Assembly: GCA_963578475.1 (NCBI GenBank)
Contig: CAUZCL010000014.1
Location: forward strand, 41,099-105,098
Direction of reading: 5' to 3'
Length of the DNA: 64,000 nucleotides
DNA from: SMYC01 sp963578475
Lineage (GTDB): Bacteria; Acidobacteriota; Vicinamibacteria; Marinacidobacterales; SMYC01
A program made the translations under genes and the position numbers. Of the stretch, positions 55,386 to 63,397 are shown in pieces. The notes under the pieces were generated by a model, which saw only the letters and a program-made list of their open reading frames with translations, did no database searches and was not told the DNA's origin. Each line of letters begins with the position of its first letter. Position 1 is the stretch's first letter.

Positions 55386-55419
55386 ATGATACGATCATGT
55401 CTACAGACGCCATGATCAT
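55386..55419. promoter_or_regulatory. Candidate autoregulatory operator at the mod regulator start
   Basis: ATGAT-ACG-ATCAT (55386-55398) is a 5+5 inverted repeat that includes the start codon at 55397, and ATGATCAT (55412-55419) is a palindrome containing a second possible ATG. Their spacing suggests a binding site for the helix-turn-helix regulator itself. Evidence is symmetry and position only. Confidence 0.35.
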
Positions 55420-56479
55420 ATCTATTCGCAACAGCCTCGTATCTTTCCGTCAAGCGCGTAGCTGGTCCCAGCAGGAGCTTGCCGACGCGAGCGGCATCTC
55501 GCGAGCCGAAGTGAGCGCCATCGAGACCGGGCGACTCGCGCCCTCGACTGCGACCGCGCTGCGGCTAGCAAAGACGCTCGCGATGAGCGTGGAACAGCTC
55601 TTCACACTCGCCGAAGTCGAGCGCGAAGCCGGGTGGGCCTGGGAGCCGAAAGTCGACGCGGGCCGATTCTGGGAAGCGCAGGTGGGGGCTCGCCTCTTGC
55701 GCTATCCCGTCGAGCCGACGGCCGTGGGCGAGCTCCCTCACGACGGTACTTTTCGTAGGAGCCGCGTGGAAAGCGCGGTCTGGGGCGCGCCCGATCGGAC
55801 GCTCGTCGTAGCAGGATGTGACCCGGCGGTGGGGCTTCTCGCGGCTGAGCTCGCGCGGTGCGAAGGTGTGCGGCTCATAGCCCTCACACGAGGAAGCAGC
55901 GAAGCTCTCGAGCTATTGCGCCGCGGGCTCGTTCACGCGGCTGGCATTCACTGGGGCGAACGTGCCGTGAAGGACGCGAACGCCAAGATGGTTTGCGAGC
56001 GGCTAGGCGCCGGCTACGGCCTACTCCATCTCGCGCGATGGCAAGAAGGCATCGCCGTCGCCACGTCGGTGCGGGCGCGTACGACGAGCTCCATCACCAA
56101 AGCTCGGTTGCGGTGGGTGGCGCGGGAGAAAGGCTCGGGCGCCCGGCACTGCCTCGACCGACTCCTAGGAACGAAGTCGCGTAAGCGCTTTCGCTACGTC
56201 GCTTACGATCACCGGGAAGTCGCCCTCGCTATCCGGAGCGGGTTCGCGCAAGCGGGCGTTGCGGTGCGACTCGCCGCCGAAGAAGCCGGCCTCGACTTCG
56301 TCGTAATCCAGCGGGAGGATTACGAGCTCTGCTACTCCGAAGAGCTTCGCGGCGACCCAGCGCTTGCCTCGCTACGAAAAACGATGCAGCAGGCGACGCT
56401 CAAGCGCCTGTTCCAAGATCTCCCCGGCTATGACGTCCGCAACATGGGTGAAGAACGCAGCGTCACTCGAGACACATGA
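55397..56479 (+). CDS. XRE-family regulator with periplasmic-binding-protein-like sensor domain
   Basis: From ATG 55397 the 360-residue product has an Xre-type helix-turn-helix (SLVSFRQARSWSQQELADAS, then GISRAEVSAIETGR). After about 95 it has a PBP-like small-molecule domain (RTLVVAGCDPAVGLLAAELA, GLVHAAGIHWGE, and DFVVIQREDYELCYSEE). This layout is known for molybdate-linked regulators beside mod genes. It is coupled to modB by an ATGA overlap, so the sensor and the transporter are coexpressed. An internal start at 55412 is possible. It probably senses molybdate or tungstate and regulates the operon. Confidence 0.8.
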   Translation: MSTDAMIISIRNSLVSFRQARSWSQQELADASGISRAEVSAIETGRLAPSTATALRLAKTLAMSVEQLFTLAEVEREAGWAWEPKVDAGRFWEAQVGARLLRYPVEPTAVGELPHDGTFRRSRVESAVWGAPDRTLVVAGCDPAVGLLAAELARCEGVRLIALTRGSSEALELLRRGLVHAAGIHWGERAVKDANAKMVCERLGAGYGLLHLARWQEGIAVATSVRARTTSSITKARLRWVAREKGSGARHCLDRLLGTKSRKRFRYVAYDHREVALAIRSGFAQAGVAVRLAAEEAGLDFVVIQREDYELCYSEELRGDPALASLRKTMQQATLKRLFQDLPGYDVRNMGEERSVTRDT

Positions 56480-57141
56480 CGATCGACCTCGCTTGGCTCG
56501 TCCGCTTCACCGTTCAGATTGCCGCTGCCGGCGTCCTCATCACGCTCCCCTTCGGGGTAGCGCTCGGGTTCTGGCTCGCGCGGACCCGTCGCCGCAGCCG
56601 ATCCATCGTCGAGACACTCGCGACATTGCCGCTCGTCTTGCCGCCTACGGTCGTCGGCCTCGTGCTGCTCGAGCTGTTTGGGCGCAACCGCCCCATCGGC
56701 CGTTTTCTCTACGAGAGCTTCGGGGTGAGCATCGCGTTCACGTGGCGCGCGGTCGTGATCGCTTCGGCGGTGGTCGCCTTCCCGCTCCTCGTGCGCACGG
56801 TCCGAGCCGCCTTCGAGGCCGTCGATCCCCGGCTCGAAGCCATCGCGCGCACGCTCGGACGACCACCGCTCTATGTGTTCTTCACCATCACGCTGCCTCT
56901 CTCCGCGCGCGGAATCCTCGCCGGCGTCATCCTCGGCTTTTCTAGGGCTCTTGGCGAGTTCGGCGCCACCATCATGGTTGCCGGCAACATCCCGGGCGAG
57001 ACTCAAACGCTCTCGCTCGCAATCTTCCAACTTGTCCAGCTCGGACGCGACCCCGAAGCCTACCGCCTCGCCGTCGTGACGGTGCTCATCGCGTTTACGG
57101 CGATCTTTGCCTCGGAGCGGCTCACCAGGACCAGGGTATGA
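56476..57141 (+). CDS. modB: Molybdate-type ABC transporter permease
   Basis: The 221-residue protein has about five membrane helices and the binding-protein-dependent permease pattern: ATLPLVLPPTVVGLVLL near 55, then ARTLGRPPLYVFFTITLPLS with the EAA-type loop, and FSRALGEFGATIMVAGNIPG near 160. The last motif is a recognisable ModB signature. It would form the membrane channel for molybdate together with the ATPase encoded next. No solute-binding protein (modA) occurs in the window, so ModA may be encoded elsewhere. Confidence 0.88.
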   Translation: MTIDLAWLVRFTVQIAAAGVLITLPFGVALGFWLARTRRRSRSIVETLATLPLVLPPTVVGLVLLELFGRNRPIGRFLYESFGVSIAFTWRAVVIASAVVAFPLLVRTVRAAFEAVDPRLEAIARTLGRPPLYVFFTITLPLSARGILAGVILGFSRALGEFGATIMVAGNIPGETQTLSLAIFQLVQLGRDPEAYRLAVVTVLIAFTAIFASERLTRTRV

Positions 57142-58202
57142 TCCACGTTTCTGTCCAGGTTCCGCTTTCGTCGTTCGACCTCGATGTGACCATGGATCTC
57201 GACGGTCCCGTCACCGCGATTTTCGGTCCGTCGGGTGTCGGCAAGACGACGCTTCTCGAGACGTTAGCCGGCATACGGCAACCTTCCGAGGGCGAGATCC
57301 GCTTCGGCGACGACGTGATGTTCTCGTCGAGCGCGAGCGTCTTCGTCCCGCCCGAGCGTCGCCGCGTAGGCTTCGTCCCGCAAGAGGCGCTACTGTTTCC
57401 ACACCTGAACGTCCTTCGCAACATTCGCTACGGTGCTCACGGCGATGACCCCAAGATTACGGTCGACTCTGTCGTAGATGCACTCGAGATCGGACATCTG
57501 TTGAAACGCGCCACCGGCCGTTTGTCGGGTGGCGAGCGTCAACGCGTCGCCCTCGCGCGCGCTCTCCTCACGCGCCCGCGTCTGCTGCTTCTGGACGAGC
57601 CGCTCGCGGCTCTAGACATCGAGCTCAAAGAGCGCATCCTTCCTTACCTCCGCCGCGTGCGCGAGCTCTACGACATCCCGGCCGTCGTCGTGAGCCACGA
57701 CGTCTTCGACGTCCTCACTTTGTGCGACGAAGTCATCCTGGTCGATCAGGGACGGATCCGGGCGAAGGGCTCGCCCGAAGAAGTGCTCACCCAGCCCGGC
57801 CCCGGCGGTGCGTTCTTTCGCGGACCCTTCGAGAACGTCTTCGATGCGCGCGTCGCGGAGCAATCACCGGAAGAGGGGCTCACTAGGGTTATGACCGAGG
57901 CTGGCCTCGAGCTCTTCGCGCCGCACCGGGAAGTGCCTGTCGGTGAGCGCGCGCTCGTAGGGATCCTCGCGGAGGACATCTTGCTCGCGCGGACGGCGCC
58001 CGAAGGACTTTCGGCGAGAAACCTCGTTCCAGGGACGATCAGAGCTATCGAAGAACGTGAGGGCGTGGCTATGGTGTGCGTGGATGCAGGCGATCCGATT
58101 TACGTCCGGCTAACGCATCGGGCGGTCGCGCAGCTCGAGCTCGAGCACGGCCAACCCGTACACCTCATTATCAAGACGCACTCGATCCACTGGATCGCCT
58201 GA
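57138..58202 (+). CDS. modC: Molybdate-type ABC transporter ATP-binding protein
   Basis: The 354-residue product has Walker A FGPSGVGKTTLLETLAG near 30, signature LSGGERQRVALARALL near 130, Walker B LLLLDEPLAALD near 150 and switch VVVSHDVFDVLTL. A C-terminal TOBE/Mop-like domain starts near 290 (RNLVPGTIRAIEEREGV), as in ModC proteins that bind the oxyanion. It overlaps modB by four bases. The Mop-type domain supports molybdate or tungstate rather than sulfate or polyamines. Confidence 0.9.
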   Translation: MIHVSVQVPLSSFDLDVTMDLDGPVTAIFGPSGVGKTTLLETLAGIRQPSEGEIRFGDDVMFSSSASVFVPPERRRVGFVPQEALLFPHLNVLRNIRYGAHGDDPKITVDSVVDALEIGHLLKRATGRLSGGERQRVALARALLTRPRLLLLDEPLAALDIELKERILPYLRRVRELYDIPAVVVSHDVFDVLTLCDEVILVDQGRIRAKGSPEEVLTQPGPGGAFFRGPFENVFDARVAEQSPEEGLTRVMTEAGLELFAPHREVPVGERALVGILAEDILLARTAPEGLSARNLVPGTIRAIEEREGVAMVCVDAGDPIYVRLTHRAVAQLELEHGQPVHLIIKTHSIHWIA

Positions 58203-58236
58203 GGGTGCTGTCCCGCTTGCGGGTGCGTCTTCGTTT

Positions 58237-58488
58237 ATGATACTGGGCATCGTGGACCGCCGAGACTACCCTCGCTTCGCGTCGCACTTCGTCCCCAGAA
58301 CCACCACCGGGCGACGCGGGCTCTTGCTATTCCTGATTTTTTTCGCGCTCGCGGAGCCGCCCGTTTTGCTTCTCGCGAACCGCATCGAGCCCTTCGTGCT
58401 CGGGATGCCGTTTCTCTACACTTACCTCCTCGCCATCTACGTCGCGCTTATTGCGGTGCTTCTCTGGATACATCACCGGGACGTGTAG
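58237..58488 (+). CDS. Small two-helix membrane protein, symporter partner (DUF3311-like)
   Basis: The 83-residue product has two hydrophobic helices, GLLLFLIFFALAEPPVLLL and FLYTYLLAIYVALIAVLLW, ending in HHRDV. Small proteins of this size directly precede many sodium-solute symporter genes and are thought to be accessory subunits. Here the symporter starts 12 bases later. The family name is tentative. It starts 34 bases after modC. Confidence 0.7.
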   Translation: MILGIVDRRDYPRFASHFVPRTTTGRRGLLLFLIFFALAEPPVLLLANRIEPFVLGMPFLYTYLLAIYVALIAVLLWIHHRDV

Positions 58489-58500
58489 GGGGACGTCTAC

Positions 58501-60006
58501 GTGGAGCCGTGGGTCATCGCAACCGGGCTTATCTTTCTCTACATCCTCGTGACCCTCGTGCTCGGCTTCGTCGCCAACCGCCGTCTAACGATCGATCTCG
58601 ACGACTTCTTTCTCTATGGCCGCAAAGCTGGCTTCGGCGTTCTCTACCTGACGGTCGTGGCGACCTATCACTCCGCGTTCGCCTTTCTGGGCTCGAGCGG
58701 CTTCTTCTATACACACGGGATCGGTTTTTGGGACGCGGGGACGTGGACGATCCTCGTCGGCGCCTTCAGCTACGTGATCGGCACCCGGATCTGGGCGCTC
58801 GGGAAGAAATTCGGCTACGTGACGCCGGCCGACTTGCTCGCGGACTTCTACGAGAGCGAGGCCGTCAGGGTCGTGGTGGCGCTTGTCTCGGTCCTCTTCA
58901 CTATCCTTTATATACAGGCCCAGGCCCAAGGGCTCGGCTATATCATTTCGGTCGCCTCCGGCGAGCGCATTCCTTATGCAGTCGGAACGTTCATCCTTCT
59001 CGTCGTGGCGGCGATCTATCTCGCGGCTGGAGGCTTGCGCGCAGTCTATTGGACCGATGTCGTCCAAGGTGTCTGGATGTACGTGGCCATTTGGGTGGGC
59101 GCGCTCGTACTCGCCTTCGAGCTTTTTGGTGGACCCTTTGAGCTTTGGCGCCGCGTCGCCGTCGAGCGGCCCGACCTGCTGACGCTGCCGGGACCAAAAG
59201 GCTTCTTCACGCCCGGCATGTGGTTCGGCATGATGATCTCGCTCTGCGGCGTTCTCTTCATGCCGCAGATGATGCTTCGCTATTACACGGCGGCTTCCGA
59301 CCGCACGATCCGATGGCTGGGCGCGACGACGCCGATTTACTTGATGACGCTTTATATCCCGACGGCTCTCATTGGTCTCGGGGGCGCGCTCGTGTTACCC
59401 GAGCTCGCCATCCCCGACCAGATATTTCCGGAGCTCTTATTTCGCTACGCGCCGCCATGGCTCACGGGAATCATCCTCGCAGGCGCGGTCGCCGCCGCCA
59501 TGTCCACGCTCGATTCGATCTTGCACGCGAACATGACCGTGCTGACGCGCGACATCTATCAACGTTACGTGCGTCCCGAAGCGAGCCCCGCGCACTACGT
59601 GCGGGTCGGTCGTTTCGTGGTTCTCGGGCTTCTCGTCATCGGTTACGTACTTGCGATCCAGACGTTCGAGGCTCTCGTCGTGCTCGTCTCGCTTTCGGGC
59701 TCGGGCGCACTGCAACTCGCCCCCAGTGTGGTCAACGTCTGCTTTCCCTCGAAGCTTCTTTTGACCCGAGTCGGCGTTTTGGCCGGGATCGGGGCTGGAT
59801 TCGCCTGCCTGTTCTGGACGCTCGTCATAAAACCGCATCCTTTCGGCGTCCACGGTGCCGTCTGGTCTCTTGCTCTCAACTGGATGGTTGCCGCTGCCGT
59901 GTCGCGTTTCACGAAACCGCCCTCCGCGGACACGGTGTGGCGTATCCACGGCGAGATGGAGCGATTCGTCTATGGCACGCGGAGATCACCCAGCGATGCG
60001 TCGTAG
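58501..60006 (+). CDS. Sodium-solute symporter (SSS family)
   Basis: A GTG at 58501 opens a 501-residue membrane protein with about 13 helices of the LeuT-like SSS fold: VTLVLGFVANRRLTIDLDDFF near the start, GFGVLYLTVVATYHSAFAFLG near 45, YIQAQAQGLGYIISVASGE near 140, and AGAVAAAMSTLDSILHANM near 330, which includes the helix contributing to the Na2 site. The substrate could be an organic acid, sugar or amino acid. It is probably cotranscribed with the small membrane protein just upstream. Confidence 0.9.
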   Translation: MEPWVIATGLIFLYILVTLVLGFVANRRLTIDLDDFFLYGRKAGFGVLYLTVVATYHSAFAFLGSSGFFYTHGIGFWDAGTWTILVGAFSYVIGTRIWALGKKFGYVTPADLLADFYESEAVRVVVALVSVLFTILYIQAQAQGLGYIISVASGERIPYAVGTFILLVVAAIYLAAGGLRAVYWTDVVQGVWMYVAIWVGALVLAFELFGGPFELWRRVAVERPDLLTLPGPKGFFTPGMWFGMMISLCGVLFMPQMMLRYYTAASDRTIRWLGATTPIYLMTLYIPTALIGLGGALVLPELAIPDQIFPELLFRYAPPWLTGIILAGAVAAAMSTLDSILHANMTVLTRDIYQRYVRPEASPAHYVRVGRFVVLGLLVIGYVLAIQTFEALVVLVSLSGSGALQLAPSVVNVCFPSKLLLTRVGVLAGIGAGFACLFWTLVIKPHPFGVHGAVWSLALNWMVAAAVSRFTKPPSADTVWRIHGEMERFVYGTRRSPSDAS

Positions 60007-60017
60007 GGGAGCGAGTC

Positions 60018-60400
60018 CTATCTCCCCGTGCGCGGCGATGTTCCGAGCACGTCGCCTGTCGTCGTCACACCGAGACCATTGAGAACACGGTTCGCGTAGT
60101 TGAAATAGGCGATGATCTGGTTGGCTTCGAGGATCTCGCCGTCCGTCGCTCCAGCGGAGCGAAGCGCGTCGAAGTCCTCCCTGGTCATTTCCGCCGGGGA
60201 GCGCGTCAGCTTTCGCGCGTAACGGATGAGAGCGAGCTCTTTGCCGGAGAACACCGCCTCTGGGCGACCCTCGGACAACGCAGCGCGAATCGCTTCCGCC
60301 CGCTCGTCATCGGCGAGGAGTCGCCTCAGCCCTTCGAAATGATGCAAGAAGCTGTAGTCGCACCCGTTCGTGAGGCTCGTATAGATTCCAAACTTGGCGC
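60018..60400 (-). pseudogene. AhpD/carboxymuconolactone-decarboxylase-like gene, 5' end missing
   Basis: The minus-strand frame contains TNGCDYSFLHHFEGLRRLL near 60380-60325 and then LIRYARKLTRSPAEMTREDF and EANQIIAYFNYANRVLNGLG, which resemble AhpD-like alkylhydroperoxidase proteins. The usual second active-site Cys of the CxxC pair is replaced (CDYS), and no start codon or N-terminal helix precedes it. A shorter product from ATG 60347 (109 residues) would lack the active site. The upstream part appears lost at a junction near 60390-60400, where the plus-strand propeller gene begins. Confidence 0.55.
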
Positions 60401-61320
60401 TATTTGACAGCCTTCGAGCCGACGGCTATTGGTTGGGTACGGAGTCTACATTCATCGACCCCAGTGATGGCTCATTCGCGTGGACCTTCGGCCTCGGCGG
60501 CGGCATCCAGCGGGTGGAGCCCAACAACGACGACGACTTCGTGGCTTGGGTTGTGCGTGACGGCAAAGTCTTGGCCGCCGGTACGGTTGTGCTGATCGGC
60601 TTGGGAGTTTTGGGTTTGCTCGCACCGCGTCTGATACAGCAACTGCGAAGTTATCTGCCGAGGAGACTGCACGGTGATCGCGTCGTCGATGCTGTGGCAG
60701 TGCACAACACTGCAAAACGTGACCGCTTTCCGGACGGGGAGACGATCGTGTTTTGGGCTTATCGAAGCGGGAACCGCGATATCTGGACGATGCCGGCCGC
60801 GGGTGGACCGGCTCTCCAGATCACGACCCACCCGACATACGACGTCTACCCCGCGTGGACCCACGATAGCACCCAGATTGCGTTCGACTCCTGGCGCAGC
60901 GGAAACCGTGACATATGGATCGTCGATGCGAAGGGCGGCGAGCCTCGACAGCTGACGACGCATCCCGCTTCAGACGTCACGGGCGCCTGGTCACCGGACG
61001 GTCAATGGCTCGTCTTCGGCGCGCCTGGGCCTCGCTTGTGGCTCATGAGCGCGGACGGATCTGAACGAAAACTGTTGAGCGCGGGCCCAGCCTATTCCAC
61101 CGCCCGTTGGTCGCCGGACAGCGAAACCGTGTTCGCGAAACGAAACGGCAATTTCTGGGCGTTCAATGTCGAGGACGGGAGCGAACATCGGGTGACCGAT
61201 CTAGTTGGGCGCTCGGGAGGTCTAGGGTCCGGGATGACGACGGACGGTAGCTGGATATATTTCGCCTGGAGACAAGATCTCGGCGACATCTGGGTCATGG
61301 ATGTCGTTCACGGCGAGTAA
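60394..61320 (+). CDS. PD40/TolB-like propeller protein with one membrane helix
   Basis: The product, 308 residues from a TTG, has a membrane helix (VVLIGLGVLGLLAPRLI, about 68-84) and then PD40 propeller repeats: FWAYRSGNRDIWTMPAAGGP, FDSWRSGNRDIWIVDAKGGE, WSPDGQWLVFG and WSPDSETVFAKRNGNFWAF. Such repeats are common in TolB-like proteins and in C-terminal sensor parts of some serine/threonine kinases. The N-terminal part overlaps the broken AhpD-like gene and looks recombinant, so the true start may be downstream or the gene may be a truncated larger sensor. Confidence 0.6.
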   Translation: MALFDSLRADGYWLGTESTFIDPSDGSFAWTFGLGGGIQRVEPNNDDDFVAWVVRDGKVLAAGTVVLIGLGVLGLLAPRLIQQLRSYLPRRLHGDRVVDAVAVHNTAKRDRFPDGETIVFWAYRSGNRDIWTMPAAGGPALQITTHPTYDVYPAWTHDSTQIAFDSWRSGNRDIWIVDAKGGEPRQLTTHPASDVTGAWSPDGQWLVFGAPGPRLWLMSADGSERKLLSAGPAYSTARWSPDSETVFAKRNGNFWAFNVEDGSEHRVTDLVGRSGGLGSGMTTDGSWIYFAWRQDLGDIWVMDVVHGE

Positions 61321-61337
61321 GGCTCATTGGGTCCGAC

Positions 61338-62504
61338 CTAGAGGCACTCTACGAAGGCCGCCGCGAGAGTCTCGGCGCTCGTGCGATTCAACGTCTGGTT
61401 AACGGCGACGACGAAGCTCCCGTTTAAGGAGCCGGGTCTCGGGCGAGAGAGCAGGATAGATTTTGCTCTCAGATTCGCTCTGAACGTCTCCGGGTCCGTC
61501 CCCTTGACCACCAATCGAAAGATATTGCTGCCGTTCGGTATCTTCACGACGTCGAAGGCGGGGCTCTGCTTCAACAGTGAGAAGAACGCGTCGGCAGTTC
61601 TTACCGCTTCGCGATACCCGGCTTCGAAGCCTTCGAAGTAATGAAGAGCTACGGCCGCGAACGGCCAGGCGCCCGGAAGCCCGCCGCCAAACATACGGCG
61701 GGTGTGATAGAGCGGGTCGATCACTTCCCGTGACCCAGCCAAAATGGCTCCGGAGCACGCGTTGAAATATTTCCAGAGCGATACGTAGACGGTGTCGAAA
61801 TGGGAGGCGTATTCCATAGGAGAGATTCCCGTATATCCGGACGCCATGTAGAGCCGCGCGCCATCTAGGTGCGTCCCGATACCGCTTGCGCGCGCGAACG
61901 CGCAGATCTTCTTCATCTCGTCGTAGTCGAACATCTCGCCGAGCTTGCGGCGGACGGGGGACTCGATCACGATGGCGCCCACCCCGGTCGTGACCCTGCC
62001 TGAGTCGGTCCGCTCCACGGCTTTCTTGACGTCCTGAAGCGTGAACGTCGCAGTCTCGGAATCCATAGGGATTAGATTCAGCTGACTCAACTGCTGCACG
62101 CAATCGCCCGAGTCGTTGTAGATGTGGCTCTCTTTCGGGACCAGCACCCGAACCCGATCGCCCGCCAGGGCTCTGATAGCGGCGTGGTTGGCGAGCGTAC
62201 CGGTTGAAAAATAGATCGCGCGCTCTTTTCCGAGGGCTGCAGCCATCGTGTTTTCGACCTCCTCGACAACACCTCCACGGGAGTAGTAGTCCGCTTCAAT
62301 CCCGCGCTCGTGGAGGATCGTCTCGAGAACGGCGACAGATTCGGCCGGAGATAGCGCGAGACCGTCGCCAAAGAGTTTGACGACGTCGCTTGGCTTTTCG
62401 GGAGCGCTCCGCCCCTCGGCAAAACGCGTTGAAGCCGCCGCGCCGACCCCGATGGGTGCGGCCGCCATCATTTTTAATAGATTTCTTCTGCTGGTTGGGC
62501 CCAT
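61338..62504 (-). CDS. Tat-exported PLP-dependent threonine aldolase/beta-eliminating lyase-like
   Basis: The 388-residue protein starts with a twin-arginine signal (SRRNLLKMMAAAPIGVGAAA). The body is a fold-type I PLP enzyme of the threonine aldolase/beta-eliminating lyase family: FSTGTLANHAAIRALAGDR near 98, HIYNDSGD, VIESPVRRKLGEMF, GTHLDGARLYMASGYTG near 210, and SLWKYFNACSGAILAG near 245 with the Schiff-base Lys. Cytoplasmic relatives cleave threonine or allo-threonine to glycine and acetaldehyde. A Tat signal on such a PLP enzyme is unusual and predicts periplasmic export after cofactor loading. Confidence 0.82.
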   Translation of the reverse strand: MGPTSRRNLLKMMAAAPIGVGAAASTRFAEGRSAPEKPSDVVKLFGDGLALSPAESVAVLETILHERGIEADYYSRGGVVEEVENTMAAALGKERAIYFSTGTLANHAAIRALAGDRVRVLVPKESHIYNDSGDCVQQLSQLNLIPMDSETATFTLQDVKKAVERTDSGRVTTGVGAIVIESPVRRKLGEMFDYDEMKKICAFARASGIGTHLDGARLYMASGYTGISPMEYASHFDTVYVSLWKYFNACSGAILAGSREVIDPLYHTRRMFGGGLPGAWPFAAVALHYFEGFEAGYREAVRTADAFFSLLKQSPAFDVVKIPNGSNIFRLVVKGTDPETFRANLRAKSILLSRPRPGSLNGSFVVAVNQTLNRTSAETLAAAFVECL

Positions 62505-62609
62505 TCTTCGACTCCTCTTGCGAAATGTCCAGTAGCCCGATCATACCCTCGCGCGCTCCGCTCGTGTTTCCTCTCTCCTGCATGCTCGTGATAAGAACGG
62601 CGTGACGCC

Positions 62610-63230
62610 ATGTTCGACTACGTGGAGCTGAGAGACGATCTCGCGCCGCAATGCGCTGCCCTCGAGCTGCACGCCTTTCCGCACGCCGCTCCGGCCGACC
62701 TCATCTCGGAAGAGGATTTCCGTGTTTATGCCAAGACCTTTCCGGAAGGGTTCTTTGTTTGTCTCGATGGCGATCGCGTTGTCGGCCAAAGCGGCGGAAT
62801 TTTTTTCGATTTCGATTTCGCCCAACCGCAGCACACGATTGCGGAGATCACGGGCGCGCATCAATGCGTCAACCACAATCCCGACGGCGCGTGGTATTAC
62901 GGAACCGATATGCTCGTGCACGCGGATTATCGAAGGCGGGGTATAGGGCGGCGGCTCTACGCGCTGCGTAAAGAGCTCGTTCGGCGCTTCAAGAAGCGCG
63001 GGATCATCGCGGGCGCGCATATGCCGGGCTTCACCGATCACAAGCATGAGCTCTCCGCGGCCCAATATGCCGACAAAGTCGTCGCCGGCGAGCTCTACGA
63101 CCCGACACTGAGCTTCCAGATCGAAAACGGTTTTGCGGTGCGGGGCGTTCTCGATAAATATATTCACGACGACGCGACGGACGGCTGGTCCGCACTCATC
63201 GTGTGGGAAAACCAGGAGCACTCCTCATGA
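62610..63230 (+). CDS. GNAT family N-acetyltransferase
   Basis: A 206-residue acetyltransferase with the acetyl-CoA motif YRRRGIGRRLYALRKELV near 110-128 and the preceding strand WYYGTDMLVHADYR. The N-terminal part (1-85) is variable. The substrate is unknown. The stop overlaps the start of the next small gene (ATGA), so the gene forms an operon with the small membrane protein and the permease. Confidence 0.82.
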   Translation: MFDYVELRDDLAPQCAALELHAFPHAAPADLISEEDFRVYAKTFPEGFFVCLDGDRVVGQSGGIFFDFDFAQPQHTIAEITGAHQCVNHNPDGAWYYGTDMLVHADYRRRGIGRRLYALRKELVRRFKKRGIIAGAHMPGFTDHKHELSAAQYADKVVAGELYDPTLSFQIENGFAVRGVLDKYIHDDATDGWSALIVWENQEHSS

Positions 63231-63397
63231 CGAGTGGCGGCGAGCGAACACGGCTCGCGGAAGAGCTCGAGCGGCGTCTGGTCGAGCTCGAGCGAGCTGG
63301 CGATGAAGAGCTCGGGCGCTTTACTCGCTGGGACTGGGTTCTCGTCGTGCTCACCTCCCTGGTCCTTCCATACCTCATCGTCTGGTGGTTCGCCTGA
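63227..63397 (+). CDS. Small single-helix membrane protein
   Basis: From ATG 63227 the 56-residue product has a charged amphipathic N-terminal half (RLAEELERRLVELERAGDEE) and one membrane helix (VLVVLTSLVLPYLIVWWF). It overlaps the GNAT gene at its start and the permease gene at its stop by single coupling sites. It is probably an accessory or regulatory subunit of the permease; the family is not recognised. Confidence 0.65.
   Translation: MTSGGERTRLAEELERRLVELERAGDEELGRFTRWDWVLVVLTSLVLPYLIVWWFA

Noticed and set aside
59145..60407. A 420-codon plus-strand open frame
   Set aside because: It is a shifted frame of the symporter gene with Arg/His/Asp-rich low-complexity composition.
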